This document shows, one piece after another, positions 1 to 7,428 of a stretch of DNA of 7,771 nucleotides. This DNA is from an uncultured bacterium (GTDB lineage Bacteria; Bacteroidota; Bacteroidia; Bacteroidales; Paludibacteraceae): positions 1-7,771 of the forward strand of contig CAMTOX010000080.1 of NCBI GenBank assembly GCA_947074225.1. Reading direction: 5' to 3'. Every line of letters starts with the position of its first letter. The stretch's first letter is position 1. The position numbers and the translations under genes are program-made. The notes beneath the pieces were generated by a model, which did no database searches, was not told the DNA's origin, and was given only the letters and a program-made list of their open reading frames with translations.

Positions 1-259
1 CTGCAAAATAAGACATATCTGCCAAGAAAACAGTGGTTTTTACTACATCGTTGAAAGTATAGCCAGCCTCTTCAAGAATAGCTTGAACGTTTTTCAAACT
101 TTGCTCTGTTTGAGCTTTAACATCGCCATCGGCCATTTTACCTGTTGCAGGATCTATTGGAAGTTGACCAGAGATGAATAACATGCCATTCACTTGAACA
201 CCTTGGCTGTAAGGACCAATAGCTGCAGGAGCATTGGTAGTTGCAATAATTTTCTTCAT
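1..259 (-). CDS. ridA: RidA family enamine/imine deaminase, C-terminus cut off by window edge
   Basis: The visible 86 residues begin MKKIIATTNAPAAIGPYSQG and match the N-terminal two thirds of the RidA/YjgF/UK114 family, whose members are usually 120-130 residues. Family signatures seen are IGPYSQG (residues 14-20), GQLPIDPATGKM (31-42) and AGYTFNDVVKTTVFLADM (65-82). RidA proteins are small cytosolic trimers that hydrolyse reactive 2-aminoacrylate and related enamines/imines released by PLP enzymes such as threonine dehydratase, giving 2-ketoacids and ammonia. The conserved arginine near residue 105, which binds the substrate carboxylate, lies beyond base 1, so activity cannot be judged from this window. 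The start is the only in-frame ATG that keeps the full N-terminal strand; no Shine-Dalgarno precedes it. The gene starts 57 bases after the TPR gene stops. That gap is AT-rich and shows no clear promoter or terminator, so co-transcription is possible (inference). Family assignment is very secure; the symbol rests on family membership. Confidence 0.93.
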   Translation of the reverse strand, partial: MKKIIATTNAPAAIGPYSQGVQVNGMLFISGQLPIDPATGKMADGDVKAQTEQSLKNVQAILEEAGYTFNDVVKTTVFLADMSYFA

Positions 260-316
260 AAGAAATAATTAATATAATAATTAGTAATAAATAAGTGTCA
301 TTAAACTGGAATAACT

Positions 317-2563
317 TTACTCCGGGAAAAGTTCTAAAGAGTCGAGCATGAGCGCCATGGTAGCAGGTTCAATGCCATAGGGTGCCAAATATTTAGCATC
401 GCGCATAAACTGTTCGGCAAATCGTTCTTTCTTTTCCATCAAAGCTTTGGCCTTTAGATAACGTTGATGCGCCAACTGCTGGTTCTTCTGTATCCAGGCC
501 AAATGACCGGCATTGAGATAATCAACCGCTTCCGGCTGAGGCAGTGCTAGGAGTTTGCTATAATATTTATCGGCCTGCTCTAACTTTTGAGCTATAAAAC
601 AGCACCAAGCTATAAGCCGTAGGTATTTGGCACTATCGGGCTGCAAATAGTCTAATTTATAGTATATCTTTAACGCCTCGTCGTACGACTTTATTTCGTA
701 ATAGCAGTTTGCTAAATAGTTCTGATAATTGAGCTGTTCGGGATAGAGTTCTGATAAGCGTTTATAAATCTCTAATGCTAATTCAAACTGTTTAGTACGG
801 CGTAAGCAGTAGGCTAAACGAGTTAAAGTCCAACTATTATCAGGCTCTAACAGTTCTGCCTTCTGATAGGCATCAATGGCCTCTTCATACTTCATAAGTT
901 GTTGATAACAAAAACCAATCTTCTGAAAGTTGGACAAATCGGCCACCCCCTCTTCTCTTAATGCTAAGAACTGGTCTAAACTTTCCACATAAAGATTTTT
1001 TGAGAAGTAGAACTCCGAAATACGTTTACGCACAATCGACTCTTTAAAAAGGAGCTTAAAGAGTGAGGTTTTATAGAACTCCAGAAGTTCTATAAGCGGG
1101 TTTTTAAAATCGGAATGATGTGGATTGAGCGTATAGAAACGATATAGATCCTGAATGTATTGATTGGAAATAGATTTGGTCGATGCATTTCTATCTAACT
1201 GTTGTTCATCTTTCATAACATCTTCCAATTGTTCTGTCTCCTGCTGAAAAGCGTCGCTCATCATATTTTGTTGCTGCTGCGACATCTGCATTAAACTAAT
1301 ACAGAAGGAATATTTGTCGGAATTACACAAGAAGGGACTCTTAACAAATGCCTTAAACAAACGATTGTTGTTCATGAATAGGGCATTGATATTACTATTG
1401 TCCGACTCAAATGGCATAAACCACCCTACTACATTATTGAAGAAGGAATAGTTTTTTAACGGTGCAAAGGTTGAGACATAGACATCGGCTCCCTCCATCT
1501 GTAGGTCGCCAAACTCTTTAAGTTTATCGCTTACACCATCGTTCTCCAAAAGCGAATCCCATTCTGGATTCTTCTCTTCCATATCTTCGCCAAACGATAT
1601 GGATTCTGAATTGATTTTATCTCTAAGTTTAGGTCCCAACTTTATCATCTCAGGGAGTAGCTCTTCGCGCACCCGTTTGCTAATAGAATCGGTTTCGGAA
1701 GTTCTTACCAATTGCAGAAAACTATTCTCAAGCTCATCTAAAAAGAGGCTATCATTACTCAACTCTTCAAGCAACTGCATTAAAGTTGGTATGAGTTCTA
1801 TTCTGTATGCAAAGCGATTCATGACCAACAGTAGCCCTACAATAACGCGCTGTCGGAGTTCATCGTCTTGACTATGAGCTAAACTTAGTAACAACTGCAT
1901 TTTACGAGCATCGAAACGGCGTAACAAGGCAAGTGTCACTGCCGACACTATAAGAAGTTTAGGCGTATGCCCAATATTATTGTTTGCTATGAATGTTACT
2001 GCAGTATTGTAGTCGTCGCCCGAGAAGGATGCCCCTAACCAATAGTGGTTAAAAAGTTCCTCTTGTTGATACTCTACTTCACTACGTTCAATAAGCGACT
2101 GATCTAACTGTACAATATTTTCCGGAATCTCTCCTTTTAAACTCTTATAAAGTTCGTACTTTTCAAAAACGGTTACAGCATGTTCAATCTGGAAAGTTGT
2201 GGTTGAAAGGAAGTATCGACGTTGAGTATATTCATACTCCGAGGAATTTTGAGTCATCAATGCCTCTGTAACATCATCAATAAGTGTGAAGATATCGCTC
2301 TTTAATCGGTTAAAAATCTGTTTCTGTTCCGGGTCGTCAGTACCTTCTAAAAGATACTGAACCATATGTGAATAGATGGTTTGCAACTCATCCTTACGGT
2401 TTATTGCCCACCATTCATGTAGTTCTTTCAGTAGTAAATTCAATTCGGCAAAACATTGCATGAGCTGATTCTTCATCAATGCCTCTTTTGCTGCTATAGA
2501 TCTCTTTTCAATATCATTCACCGTCATGGTCTCCATATTTACACAATTGTTGCAATTAAGCAT
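317..2563 (-). CDS. Large TPR-repeat protein with uncharacterised N-terminal region
   Basis: This is a 748-residue protein with no signal peptide and no clear membrane segment, so probably cytosolic. The C-terminal part carries about five tetratricopeptide repeats, roughly residues 544-576, 577-610, 611-643, 645-677 and 679-711, with the helix-pair pattern of small and aromatic residues (for example YEEAIDAYQKAELLEPDN at 559-576). A weaker repeat may start near 512. TPR arrays bind protein partners. The N-terminal two thirds looks all-helical: leucine-rich segments at about 200-320 could be HEAT-like, and 424-450 is rich in Met, Gln and Glu. I recognise no enzyme motif. The start is uncertain: ATGs also exist at residue 10 (base 2536) and residue 13 (base 2527), and MTVNDIEKR at residue 13 reads as a natural N-terminus. 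The longest form would add a CNNC motif at residues 4-7. It lies 99 bases after the Crp/Fnr gene and 57 bases before ridA on the same strand. Function unknown; a scaffold or regulatory partner role is inference. Confidence 0.9.
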   Translation of the reverse strand: MLNCNNCVNMETMTVNDIEKRSIAAKEALMKNQLMQCFAELNLLLKELHEWWAINRKDELQTIYSHMVQYLLEGTDDPEQKQIFNRLKSDIFTLIDDVTEALMTQNSSEYEYTQRRYFLSTTTFQIEHAVTVFEKYELYKSLKGEIPENIVQLDQSLIERSEVEYQQEELFNHYWLGASFSGDDYNTAVTFIANNNIGHTPKLLIVSAVTLALLRRFDARKMQLLLSLAHSQDDELRQRVIVGLLLVMNRFAYRIELIPTLMQLLEELSNDSLFLDELENSFLQLVRTSETDSISKRVREELLPEMIKLGPKLRDKINSESISFGEDMEEKNPEWDSLLENDGVSDKLKEFGDLQMEGADVYVSTFAPLKNYSFFNNVVGWFMPFESDNSNINALFMNNNRLFKAFVKSPFLCNSDKYSFCISLMQMSQQQQNMMSDAFQQETEQLEDVMKDEQQLDRNASTKSISNQYIQDLYRFYTLNPHHSDFKNPLIELLEFYKTSLFKLLFKESIVRKRISEFYFSKNLYVESLDQFLALREEGVADLSNFQKIGFCYQQLMKYEEAIDAYQKAELLEPDNSWTLTRLAYCLRRTKQFELALEIYKRLSELYPEQLNYQNYLANCYYEIKSYDEALKIYYKLDYLQPDSAKYLRLIAWCCFIAQKLEQADKYYSKLLALPQPEAVDYLNAGHLAWIQKNQQLAHQRYLKAKALMEKKERFAEQFMRDAKYLAPYGIEPATMALMLDSLELFPE

Positions 2564-2615
2564 AAAACAACAACTATGCCGACAGCTATAAAGTGTCTGT
2601 TTATCTAATTTTTAA

Positions 2616-2646
2616 AGAGAATTTATCATTGCGATAACCGTTCTCT
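2616..2646 (-). terminator. Hairpin after the Crp/Fnr gene, possible weak terminator
   Basis: An outer stem of 6 pairs (AGAGAA at 2616-2621 with TTCTCT at 2641-2646) and an inner stem of 5 pairs (TTATC at 2623-2627 with GATAA at 2633-2637) enclose a 5-base loop, with an uneven 1/3-base internal bulge. It begins 16 bases after the regulator's stop codon. On the minus strand the stem is followed by TTAAAAATTAG rather than a clean run of T, so termination is doubtful. It may instead be an attenuating or mRNA-stabilising structure between the regulator and the TPR gene. No promoter of the Bacteroidota type is visible in the 2564-2662 gap. Confidence 0.35.
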
Positions 2647-2662
2647 GTAGTAGCTTAAAGGG

Positions 2663-3349
2663 TTAGCCTAGTCGGCTAATCTTAATAAGCTTCTGCTCAT
2701 CTAATATTTTGATTGTTCGTCCGTCTAACTCTATCAATCCTTCCGAAGCGAAGTTGGAGAGTGTACGAATGGCGTTTGAAGTGGTCATGTTTGAGTAGAA
2801 TGCCATATCTTCTCGCGAGAGGTTACTCTTTAATGTGCTATTATCTTCTTCTGTACCATAGTAGTCGCGCATAGAAAGAATAGACTCTGCTAAGCGTCCT
2901 CTGATATGTTTTTGAGTCAGACTCACTATTCGTGCGTCGGCCTGACCAAGGTCTAAGGATAGTTCTTTAATGAAAGAGAGTGCTAAACGGTTGTTAGATT
3001 GAATAATCTGCTCTAGCACATTTAGAGGCACCAAGAAAGCCGAAGAGGCTTCAAGTGCTGCTGCACCGGTAAGGTAAATCTCTTTTGCGAAGTAAGCGCG
3101 GTACCCGAAGTTCTCGGTTGGACGAATCATGCGTAGAATTTGAGTCCTTCCTCCTACTCCTTCTTTATATATCTTTACTTTACCAGAAATAAGGCATATT
3201 AAATGCTGTGGCGCATCGCCCTCCAAATAGATATGCTCATTCTTCTTATATTCTTGAAAGCGCGCATTCTCGCGTAAATAGATACGTTCTTCCTGAGTCA
3301 AGGCATCCCACATGGGATGCATCTGATCTATTGACAATTGGTATTTCAT
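2663..3349 (-). CDS. Crp/Fnr-family transcriptional regulator without the canonical cAMP-binding residues
   Basis: This 228-residue protein has the Crp/Fnr layout and usual length: a cyclic-nucleotide-binding-like beta barrel at about residues 15-120, a dimerisation helix at about 121-150 and a C-terminal winged helix-turn-helix at about 150-218. The HTH core is LSREDMAFYSNMTTSNAIRTL (177-197), followed by the wing EGLIELDGRTIKIL (203-216). It is therefore a dimeric, cytosolic, DNA-binding regulator. In the phosphate-binding cassette (81-97, FGYRAYFAKEIYLTGAA) the positions that hold Glu72 and Arg82 in E. coli CRP appear to be Tyr83 and Leu93, so cAMP binding is unlikely. There is a single cysteine (residue 52) and no N-terminal cysteine cluster, so an FNR-type iron-sulphur oxygen sensor is also excluded. 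The effector is unknown. A strong terminator upstream separates it from the OPT gene, while the TPR gene follows after 99 bases. A 16-base near-palindrome in its upstream region could be an autoregulatory operator (inference). Family assignment is secure; target genes cannot be read from the sequence. Confidence 0.94.
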   Translation of the reverse strand: MKYQLSIDQMHPMWDALTQEERIYLRENARFQEYKKNEHIYLEGDAPQHLICLISGKVKIYKEGVGGRTQILRMIRPTENFGYRAYFAKEIYLTGAAALEASSAFLVPLNVLEQIIQSNNRLALSFIKELSLDLGQADARIVSLTQKHIRGRLAESILSMRDYYGTEEDNSTLKSNLSREDMAFYSNMTTSNAIRTLSNFASEGLIELDGRTIKILDEQKLIKISRLG

Positions 3350-3629
3350 GATTCCCGGTTTACTTATGGAGATTTCTAAAAACTAAATGAAATGTATAAA
3401 ATATTTCTATTTTATTTTGTTCATGCATAATTATGATTTCAAGAGAGAATAGCAATTTCTAATATTATAAGTTATTTCATGAGAAGGATTCAGAATCTCA
3501 CCATACTATAAATAAAAGAACTATTAGTCCCAAATTCAAGAAACCTTTACAAATAGGTAATTAGAATTTCTCTAATGTTATAGAACATTGTTATAAAACA
3601 CAAATGTAAAATAAATCATACAAATAAAA
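3350..3629. other. Non-coding region upstream of the Crp/Fnr regulator
   Basis: About 280 AT-rich bases between the regulator start and the OPT terminator. No credible open frame, tRNA or family RNA is seen. It contains a 16-base inverted repeat at 3574-3589, a candidate promoter at 3601-3631, and two similar segments about 110 bases apart that both start AATTTCT (3454-3460 and 3565-3571) and continue into an AATATTATAA / CTAATGTTATAG stretch. These may be paired regulator sites or chance in AT-rich DNA. Confidence 0.5.
3574..3589. promoter_or_regulatory. 16-base inverted repeat, candidate operator
   Basis: AATGTT (3574-3579) and its exact reverse complement AACATT (3584-3589) are separated by the 4 bases ATAG. 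The geometry is that of a dimeric HTH regulator site, and FNR boxes also have a 4-base spacer, although these arms match neither the FNR (TTGAT) nor the CRP (TGTGA) half-site. It lies just downstream of a candidate -7 element, so a bound protein could block transcription of the regulator gene. Function is inference; a 6-base-arm repeat can arise by chance in AT-rich DNA. Confidence 0.3.
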
Positions 3630-3631
3630 AA
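3601..3631 (-). promoter_or_regulatory. Candidate Bacteroidota promoter for the Crp/Fnr gene
   Basis: On the minus strand TACATTTG (3608-3601) fits the Bacteroidota -7 form TAnnTTTG exactly. Nineteen bases upstream lies TTTT (3631-3628), three of four matches to the -33 TTTG. Transcription would start near 3594 and leave a leader of about 245 bases, which is long. The upstream element overlaps the T-run of the OPT terminator. No better candidate exists closer to the gene. Confidence 0.3.
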
Positions 3632-3669
3632 ATAAAGCGGATAGAATCTGCATTCCATCCGCTTTATTT
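3626..3669 (-). terminator. Strong intrinsic terminator of the OPT transporter gene
   Basis: A perfect 13-base-pair stem pairs 3630-3642 (including AAAGCGGAT) with 3657-3669 (including ATCCGCTTT). After one mismatch, four more pairs (GAAT 3644-3647 with ATTC 3652-3655) close a CTGC tetraloop. On the minus strand the stem runs directly into seven T residues (3632-3626). It starts 16 bases after the OPT stop codon. The plus-strand side lacks a T-run, so it acts in one direction only. It separates dnaB/OPT transcription from the Crp/Fnr gene. Confidence 0.92.
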
Positions 3670-3685
3670 ATAACTTATTAATTAA

Positions 3686-5683
3686 TTAAGCCTCTTTCTT
3701 TGCACGCATAGCGTCCCAAATGAAGTAGCCAATTAAAGCTCCATACATAACCAATGCTAACCATTGAGCACCATTGGATGCAGCCCAATCGGCATTGAAG
3801 AAGTCTAAACCACCAAACTTCATAGCCGCACTAACAACTCCCATTAAAGCACCACCGGCAATAAATCCAGAGGCAATTAATGTTCCTTTCTCGTTACGTG
3901 CAGTGTTCAATTCTTTATCTTTAGAGCGTGAACTTACAAACCATGCTACAGCACCACCAATAAGCAGTGGAGTATTCAAATACAATGGAATGAACATTCC
4001 TAAAGCAAACGGTAATGCAGGAACTTTAAATAGAGTTAGCACAAGTGCCAATAAAGCTCCGAAAGCATATAACCACCAAGGTGCTCCAGCTCCCGACATT
4101 AACGGTTCAATTACCGCTGCCATAGCATTTGCTTGAGGAGCTACTAAAGCATTCTCGCCCACAAAGCCATAAGTTTTGTTTAAGATCATCATAACACCAC
4201 CTACAGTAGCTGCAGAAACAAGGGTTCCTAAGAACTTCCATGTCTCCTGTTTTGCAGGAGTAGAACCTAACCAATAACCAACTTTAAGGTCGGTTATGAA
4301 ACCACCCGCCATAGAGAGCGCAGTACATACTACACCACCAATAATAGCCGAAGCTACCATGCCGTGAGTTCCTTTCAAACCTACTGCCACCATGATTACA
4401 GAAGAGAGAATCAAGGTCATCAAAGTCATACCCGATACAGGGTTAGAACCAACAATAGCAATAGCGTTTGCTGCAACAGTTGTAAATAGGAATGCAATAA
4501 CAGCAACCACAATAATAGCAACAACGGCATGCATTAAGTTAGTAACAACACCAAAAAGGAAGAATATAAAGGTTGCAATAAGTGCTAAGACAATACTGAA
4601 CACAATGGTCTTCATCTTGATATCTTTCTGAGTACGGATTACATTCTCCTCTGCCGATTTGCCTTTACCTTTAAACTCATTCACAGCTAATGAGGCAGCA
4701 CTCTTAACAATACCCCAAGAGCGAACAATACCAATGATACCTGCCATGGCAATACCACCAATACCAATGTGACGAGCAAAATCGCGGAAAATTTGTTCTG
4801 CTGTAAAGGTATCAATTCCTCCGCTATAGGTTGGATTAATGAGCGTAAGGAAAGCTTCACCTAAGTGAGGCATCAAAGGCACAAAAACAAACCATACTAA
4901 AGCAGAACCAGCACAAATAATGGCAGCATATTTCAAACCAATAATATAACCTAAACCTAAAACAGCGGCACCAACATTGACACTTACTATTACTTTAGCT
5001 TTATTGTAAATGGTTTCACCAAAAGGCAATACTCGCGAGGTAAAGGTCTCAGCCCAAGTACCAAAGGTAGCTACTATAAAGTCATAAAGACCTCCTATTA
5101 ATCCGGCAAATACTAAAGGTTTAGCTTGACTTCCGCCTTTTTCGCCCGAAATTAATACTTGAGTTGTTGCAGTAGCCTCAGGGAAAGGATATTTCCCATG
5201 CATATCGCTTACAAAGTATTTACGGAAAGGAATTAAGAACAATATACCCAATATACCACCACGCAAAGAGCTTAAGAATACTTGCATAAAGCTCACAGAG
5301 ATTTCTGGATATTTAGCTTGTAAGATATAAAGAGCTGGAAGAGTAAAAATAGCTCCCGCTACAACAACACCGGAACTAGATCCGATGGATTGTATAATCA
5401 CATTCTCTCCTAATGCATTTTTGCGTTTTGAGGCTGTTGATAAACCCACTGCTATAATAGCAATTGGTATGGCAGCTTCAAATACTTGTCCTACTTTTAG
5501 GCCTAAATAGGCAGCTGCTGCCGAGAAGAGTATGGCCATGATTACACCTAAAGATACCGAACGGACATTTACTTCAGGGTAAGTCTTGTCCGGCGACATC
5601 ACCGGATGATAGACCTCACCGGGCTTAAGTTCGCGATTGGCATTCTCCGGTAAGCCAATCTTTTGCTGTTCATCTTGTTTCAT
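3686..5683 (-). CDS. OPT-family oligopeptide/metal-chelate transporter
   Basis: A 665-residue inner-membrane protein with about 14-16 hydrophobic helices by eye (for example near 43-63, 103-121, 358-380, 382-402, 418-436, 438-457, 537-553 and 599-620) after a polar N-terminus of about 40 residues. It belongs to the bacterial OPT group modelled as TIGR00733. Motifs seen are GLKVGQVFEAAIP (61-73), GENVIIQSIGSSSG (92-105), HGKYPFPEATATTQVL (162-177), GSNPVSGMT (412-420), GGFITDLKVGYWLG (460-473) and ALPFALGMFIPL (556-567). OPT proteins are secondary, proton-coupled carriers of oligopeptides; some relatives carry metal-chelate complexes. Which substrate this one takes cannot be told, and no ABC ATPase or binding protein is nearby, consistent with a stand-alone carrier. 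The start is the first ATG after the upstream stop and gives the expected charged leader. It follows dnaB by 126 bases, and a strong terminator follows it. Length and all motifs look intact. Confidence 0.95.
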   Translation of the reverse strand: MKQDEQQKIGLPENANRELKPGEVYHPVMSPDKTYPEVNVRSVSLGVIMAILFSAAAAYLGLKVGQVFEAAIPIAIIAVGLSTASKRKNALGENVIIQSIGSSSGVVVAGAIFTLPALYILQAKYPEISVSFMQVFLSSLRGGILGILFLIPFRKYFVSDMHGKYPFPEATATTQVLISGEKGGSQAKPLVFAGLIGGLYDFIVATFGTWAETFTSRVLPFGETIYNKAKVIVSVNVGAAVLGLGYIIGLKYAAIICAGSALVWFVFVPLMPHLGEAFLTLINPTYSGGIDTFTAEQIFRDFARHIGIGGIAMAGIIGIVRSWGIVKSAASLAVNEFKGKGKSAEENVIRTQKDIKMKTIVFSIVLALIATFIFFLFGVVTNLMHAVVAIIVVAVIAFLFTTVAANAIAIVGSNPVSGMTLMTLILSSVIMVAVGLKGTHGMVASAIIGGVVCTALSMAGGFITDLKVGYWLGSTPAKQETWKFLGTLVSAATVGGVMMILNKTYGFVGENALVAPQANAMAAVIEPLMSGAGAPWWLYAFGALLALVLTLFKVPALPFALGMFIPLYLNTPLLIGGAVAWFVSSRSKDKELNTARNEKGTLIASGFIAGGALMGVVSAAMKFGGLDFFNADWAASNGAQWLALVMYGALIGYFIWDAMRAKKEA

Positions 5684-5739
5684 GAATTCAATAAAGATAT
5701 TATTTTTGGGTTAAACATTATTGCTATATTTAGTTATTA

Positions 5740-5779
5740 GAAGAGTATAATTGTCTATACATTCACAATAAAACTCTTC
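5740..5779 (-). repeat. Imperfect inverted repeat between dnaB and the OPT gene
   Basis: GAAGAGT (5740-5746) pairs with ACTCTTC (5773-5779). Inside, ATTGT (5750-5754) pairs with ACAAT (5765-5769), closing a 10-base loop, with a symmetric 3x3 internal loop between the stems. It lies 30 bases after the dnaB stop. On the minus strand it is followed by TAATAACTAAAT, not a T-run, so it is a poor intrinsic terminator. It might be a weak dnaB terminator or a leader hairpin of the OPT transcript. Confidence 0.3.
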
Positions 5780-5809
5780 AAAGGTGCGCCCTATTACTCA
5801 CCATATAAA
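5779..5809 (-). promoter_or_regulatory. Weak promoter candidate for the OPT gene
   Basis: Minus-strand CACCTTTG (5786-5779) matches TAnnTTTG at all fixed positions but the first. Exactly 19 bases upstream is TTTA (5809-5806), three of four matches to TTTG and directly after the dnaB stop codon. The start would fall near 5772 with a leader of about 90 bases that contains most of the 5740-5779 hairpin. With one mismatch in each element this is only suggestive; read-through from dnaB is the alternative. Confidence 0.25.
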
Positions 5810-7348
5810 TTAAAAAGGTACAAAAACATCGCCGGGCTGTGAGGCTAATGGGTCGACAACCTCTTTAGGTAAACTATAGTCACCGGTAGGTGTTGGAATA
5901 GAGTTGTTCACACGAGAAGAGATATAACCACTCTCTTCATTGTCGTCCTCCTCATTCATAAAACGTGCATAATCACTTTTAAAGCGTAAGTCTACATCGG
6001 CAGTAGCACCATTACGGTGCTTAGCAATGATAATCTGCGCCACGCCATGTAAATCTTTATGGGTATTAGGGTCTTCAAAAATCTTATAATATTCAGGTCT
6101 GTGAATAAAACAAACCATATCGGCATCCTGCTCAATAGCACCCGACTCACGAAGATCGGATAGTTGAGGTTTCTTTGCATCGGCACCTTGTCCTGAACGT
6201 CCCTCAACACCACGGTTTAACTGAGAGAGTGCAATGATAGGTATATCCAACTCCTTAGCCAATCCTTTTAAAGAACGCGAGATAGTACTTACCTCTTGTT
6301 CACGGCTGAAGAAGCTCATTCCTTGAGCATTCATTAACTGGAGATAGTCGATAATAATACACTGCACTTTATGTTCATTCACTAAGCGACGTGCTTTGGT
6401 TCTAAATTCAAGTACCGACAAACTTGGGGTATCGTCAATATAGAGTGGAGCACCCTCAAGATCTTTAATCTTATAATCTAACTGTTGCCACTCATGTTTT
6501 TCTAATTGACCACTCTTAATCTTATCACCGGGAATCTGACAGACATTAACAATCAAACGGTTTACCAACTGAACATTCGACATCTCTAATGAGAATACCG
6601 CACATGGAGTTTTATAATCAACCGCCATATTCTTAGCCATTGAAAGTACAAATGCCGTTTTACCCATTGCCGGACGTGCAGCAATAATAATTAAGTCAGA
6701 GCGTTGCCAACCAGAAGTAATCTTATCTAAAGCATGAAAACCAGTACGAATTCCACTATAGCCCTCTTTTTGTTTAGCTGCTTCTTGCAAACGTTTCAGA
6801 GCCTCAGTAATAACAGGGTCAATCTGCGTAACATCTTTCTTCATATTACGTTGAGAGACCTCGAACACTTGACCTTCTGCCTCTTGCAAGAGATCTTCAA
6901 TATCATACTTCTCGTCAAATGCCTTGCTCTGAATATCGGTCGACACACGTATAAGTTCACGTGCCACATATTTCTGTGCAACAATCTTAGCATGATATTC
7001 CAAGTGAGCACCGGAAGCTACTTTCGCCGTTAGTGTTGCCAAGTAATATGGGCCACCTACCTCTTCTAGCTGTTCATTTTTACGCAACTGTTCGGTTACA
7101 GTATATAAGTCTACCGGATTCTCCTTTACAGACAAATCCATAATTGCCTTATAGATCTTCTGGTGAGCATCCTTATAAAAACTGTCGGGTGTTAATATTT
7201 CCGCAACTTTAGGAAAAGAACTTGTCTCAATCATCAAAGCACCAAGAACAGACTCCTCCAGCTCTAAAGCTTGAGGCGGTACTCTTCCAAAATCTATTTC
7301 GCGAATATCTGTCTTTTTATTCTGACGTTTAGGGGCTTTCTTTTCCAT
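5810..7348 (-). CDS. dnaB: Replicative DNA helicase DnaB
   Basis: This 512-residue protein is the hexameric helicase that unwinds DNA at the replication fork and recruits primase. The DnaB N-terminal domain spans about residues 22-125 (PPQALELEESVLGALM at 24-39), a linker follows, and the RecA-like C-terminal motor spans about 195-462. Motifs seen are the Walker A loop ARPAMGKTAF (224-233, Lys230, Thr231), the likely catalytic Glu255 in FSLEMS, Walker B IIIDYLQLM (331-339, Asp334), SQLNRGVEGR (375-384), DLRESGAIEQDAD (398-410) and the arginine-finger segment KHRNG (443-447, Arg445). E. coli DnaB has 471 residues; the extra length here is a basic N-terminal extension of about 20 residues and a C-terminal tail after 462 with an acidic run EEDDNEE. 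No intein interrupts the ATPase motifs. The start at MEKKAPKRQNKK has no Shine-Dalgarno, normal for Bacteroidota. The upstream 376 bases hold repeats and promoter candidates. Confidence 0.98.
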   Translation of the reverse strand: MEKKAPKRQNKKTDIREIDFGRVPPQALELEESVLGALMIETSSFPKVAEILTPDSFYKDAHQKIYKAIMDLSVKENPVDLYTVTEQLRKNEQLEEVGGPYYLATLTAKVASGAHLEYHAKIVAQKYVARELIRVSTDIQSKAFDEKYDIEDLLQEAEGQVFEVSQRNMKKDVTQIDPVITEALKRLQEAAKQKEGYSGIRTGFHALDKITSGWQRSDLIIIAARPAMGKTAFVLSMAKNMAVDYKTPCAVFSLEMSNVQLVNRLIVNVCQIPGDKIKSGQLEKHEWQQLDYKIKDLEGAPLYIDDTPSLSVLEFRTKARRLVNEHKVQCIIIDYLQLMNAQGMSFFSREQEVSTISRSLKGLAKELDIPIIALSQLNRGVEGRSGQGADAKKPQLSDLRESGAIEQDADMVCFIHRPEYYKIFEDPNTHKDLHGVAQIIIAKHRNGATADVDLRFKSDYARFMNEEDDNEESGYISSRVNNSIPTPTGDYSLPKEVVDPLASQPGDVFVPF

Positions 7349-7428
7349 AAGTAGTGAATGATTATAGCATATCCTTCCCTCATATTCTAACTAGTGAATA
7401 GAGTGAAGGTTTATTTTTTTTAGAGCAT

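Noticed and set aside
1599..1871. Open frame of 90 codons on the plus strand inside the TPR gene
   Set aside because: Ser-rich low-complexity product from reverse reading of Glu/Leu codons; no start context and no motif.
3774..4136. Open frame of 120 codons on the plus strand
   Set aside because: It lies wholly antisense to the well-supported OPT gene, and its translation shows no domain or motif. A shadow frame.
4392..4631. Open frame of 79 codons on the plus strand inside the OPT gene
   Set aside because: Its Ile/Thr/Ala-rich product is the reverse reading of membrane-helix codons; it is antisense to a conserved coding region.
5701..5708. TATTTTTG on the plus strand, a match to the -7 promoter form
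   Set aside because: It points away from every supported gene, into dnaB antisense, and has no TTTG at the right distance; likely chance.
5992..6213. Open frame of 73 codons on the minus strand inside dnaB in another frame
   Set aside because: Overlaps the conserved DnaB motor region in the correct frame; no independent support.
6734..7033. Open frame of 99 codons on the plus strand inside dnaB
   Set aside because: Antisense to the DnaB linker and N-terminal domain; hydrophobic product without motifs.
7361..7366. TATAAT on the minus strand just before dnaB
   Set aside because: Only about 12 bases from the start codon and no -35 partner; Bacteroidota housekeeping promoters do not use this form.
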